Shown one piece after another: positions 5,093 to 6,231 of a DNA stretch of 6,231 nt. Location: contig DATFAS010000074.1 of assembly GCA_035254305.1 (NCBI GenBank), forward strand, positions 1 to 6,231, written 5' to 3'. A program made the position numbers and the translations under genes. Source of the stretch: DATFAS01 sp035254305 (GTDB lineage: Bacteria; Bacillota; Bacilli; Aneurinibacillales; RAOX-1). The notes under the pieces were generated by a model. The model was not told the DNA's origin and searched no databases. It saw nothing but the letters and a program-made list of their open reading frames with translations. The first letter of the stretch is position 1. Each line of letters opens with the position of its first letter.

Positions 5093-6231
5093 CTACCTCG
5101 TAATTATATGAGTCCACGGTTGCATAATTTGGCATTTTAATAGAGGTTACACGTCCTACATTATCGTAAGAATAATTGGTTGTGTTACCGCTGTTATCCG
5201 TTTCTGACTGTGTTAAGCCGAACAGTAAGTCATAGGTTTTTGTAGTTTTTGTTTCTTTAGTGCTTCCATTTTGGTCGGTGTAATAACTCTTTGCTACAGT
5301 TGGAAAAGCAAACTTAGCTTCGGGACCATAGGTTAGAATAGTTTTTGCTGTTTTTCCACCCTCTAAAGTCTTAGTTTTTGTAACAACTTCTCCTTCAGTT
5401 GGTTTGGTATAGGTATATTGTGTGGATTCTCCTTTAGCATTCGTTGTCGTGATCAATCTGCCTAAATTGTCGTATGCATTCGTTGCTGTTAATAATGTAG
5501 ATGCATTCTGATACCATTTTTTCTCTGTAATAAATTTAAAGGTTGGTTCGTATGAATAAGTTGTTGTATACAATGGCTTTACGGATGAATCATTTACCTG
5601 TTCGATGGTGAGTGGTTTGGTTATACTGCTAATTCCTCCCCAATCATTATAGGTCTGATCCACATAAAGCTTATTTACTGCACCACTACTTGAATAGTCG
5701 GCAATTTCAGTTCGAGTTGGTTTCAACTTGAAATTCGCATCAAAAGAGAGATAAGTTTTAATTTTCTTCTCTCCGTTACTTGCGGTATTCTCCACACTTA
5801 GCAATTGTTTCTTTCCATTATATAAAGATTTCGTTTTCAGTCCTGTACTGGCAATAGTTGCTTCTGAACTGAAATTGTAACTCTCGGGTATTGACTCTTC
5901 CATTGTATAAGTGGGGTATCCGGTATAATCGCCACTATACTGATAATTTATATGATTTAAATCACCTGTCACAGAAGATTGACCTGTATTAGGATCATAA
6001 CGGCGTTCCTGATCATATCTTGACTTGACTCGATAACCTTCAAAAGCACCATCTGCACCCAAATTCCGTACAATAGGTCCATCCCAATCATAAGTACTTT
6101 TCAGACGTGGAGACCAGATGTCTTTCAACCAAACGAGTGTTGTATATGCTTGAGAATTGGAAAGGTTTTTCGTTGTATACATAAATTTGGTTGTAGGGAA
6201 ATCATAGTTGAATAAGGTATCGAAACCTTCC
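5086..6231 (-). CDS. RHS/YD-repeat toxin, upstream part (5' partial, in the other frame)
   Basis: About 381 codons of the same RHS protein precede the frameshift. The frame is open to the window's right edge: codons before ATG 6182 read EGFDTLFNYDFPTTKF, so the gene starts outside the window and 6182 is an internal Met. Visible features are YD-type repeats such as YDNLGRLITTTNAKGE and YDNVGRVTSIKMPN, and a glycine/aspartate-rich stretch YDWDGPIVRNLGADG. No signal peptide or N-terminal secretion domain is visible here. If translation does not shift at the A7 run it continues out of frame as NSNIVWLLHPCLIPR… and stops at 4989-4991, giving a protein without the RHS core or toxin. Together the two parts show at least 1295 residues, in line with large RHS/WapA proteins. 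Confidence 0.85.

Noticed and set aside
2344..6231. DNA tandem repeats or a CRISPR array
   Set aside because: The repetition is at protein level (degenerate YD motifs); no regularly spaced identical DNA repeats are visible.

Overview
The window looks like an accessory region of a low-GC Gram-positive bacterium, most likely in the Bacillales (Bacillaceae or Paenibacillaceae). The reasons are AT-rich DNA, strong GGAGG-type ribosome binding sites, TTG/GTG start codons, IS21- and IS66-type insertion sequences, and a WapA/RHS-like secreted toxin gene. The genus cannot be fixed from the sequence.

Left part (1-845, + strand): the right end of an IS21-family element. It carries the 3' part of istB (the helper ATPase), a hairpin after the stop codon, two copies of a GTGGGGGAAATTT-type terminal repeat, and a tip ending in TTGACAAATACA. 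istA and the left end lie outside the window.

Middle (846-1620): debris between mobile elements. A small unrecognised gene on the + strand (about 952-1320, continuing to a stop at 1354) is broken by one extra A in an A7 run at 1096-1102. Its 3' end runs straight into a truncated IS66 remnant on the - strand. That remnant keeps a likely terminal repeat (1595-1611), a 12-bp perfect inverted repeat in the leader, a good ribosome binding site, and the first ~56 codons of tnpA. Everything beyond (rest of tnpA, tnpB, tnpC, other end) is deleted.

Right part (1706-6231, - strand): a polymorphic-toxin locus read from right to left. A large RHS/YD-repeat protein enters from beyond the right edge and runs about 1295 visible codons. 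It ends in the RHS core signature followed by a 215-residue tail whose last ~110 residues carry an E...D...ExK pattern, as in PD-(D/E)xK nuclease-fold toxins. Its stop codon lies a few bases before the ribosome binding site of a 191-195 residue gene, the probable cognate immunity protein. A strong rho-independent terminator closes the pair. The RHS reading frame is interrupted once, at an A7 run (5086-5092) that also forms a correctly phased A_AAA_AAT slippery heptamer. It may be a pseudogene, a sequencing error, or a slippage-dependent gene.

Together the window shows the toxin-immunity 3' end of an RHS locus next to an insertion-sequence graveyard, a common setting for polymorphic toxin tips. 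The least described parts are the nuclease-like tail, its neighbour, and the small broken gene between the two insertion sequences.
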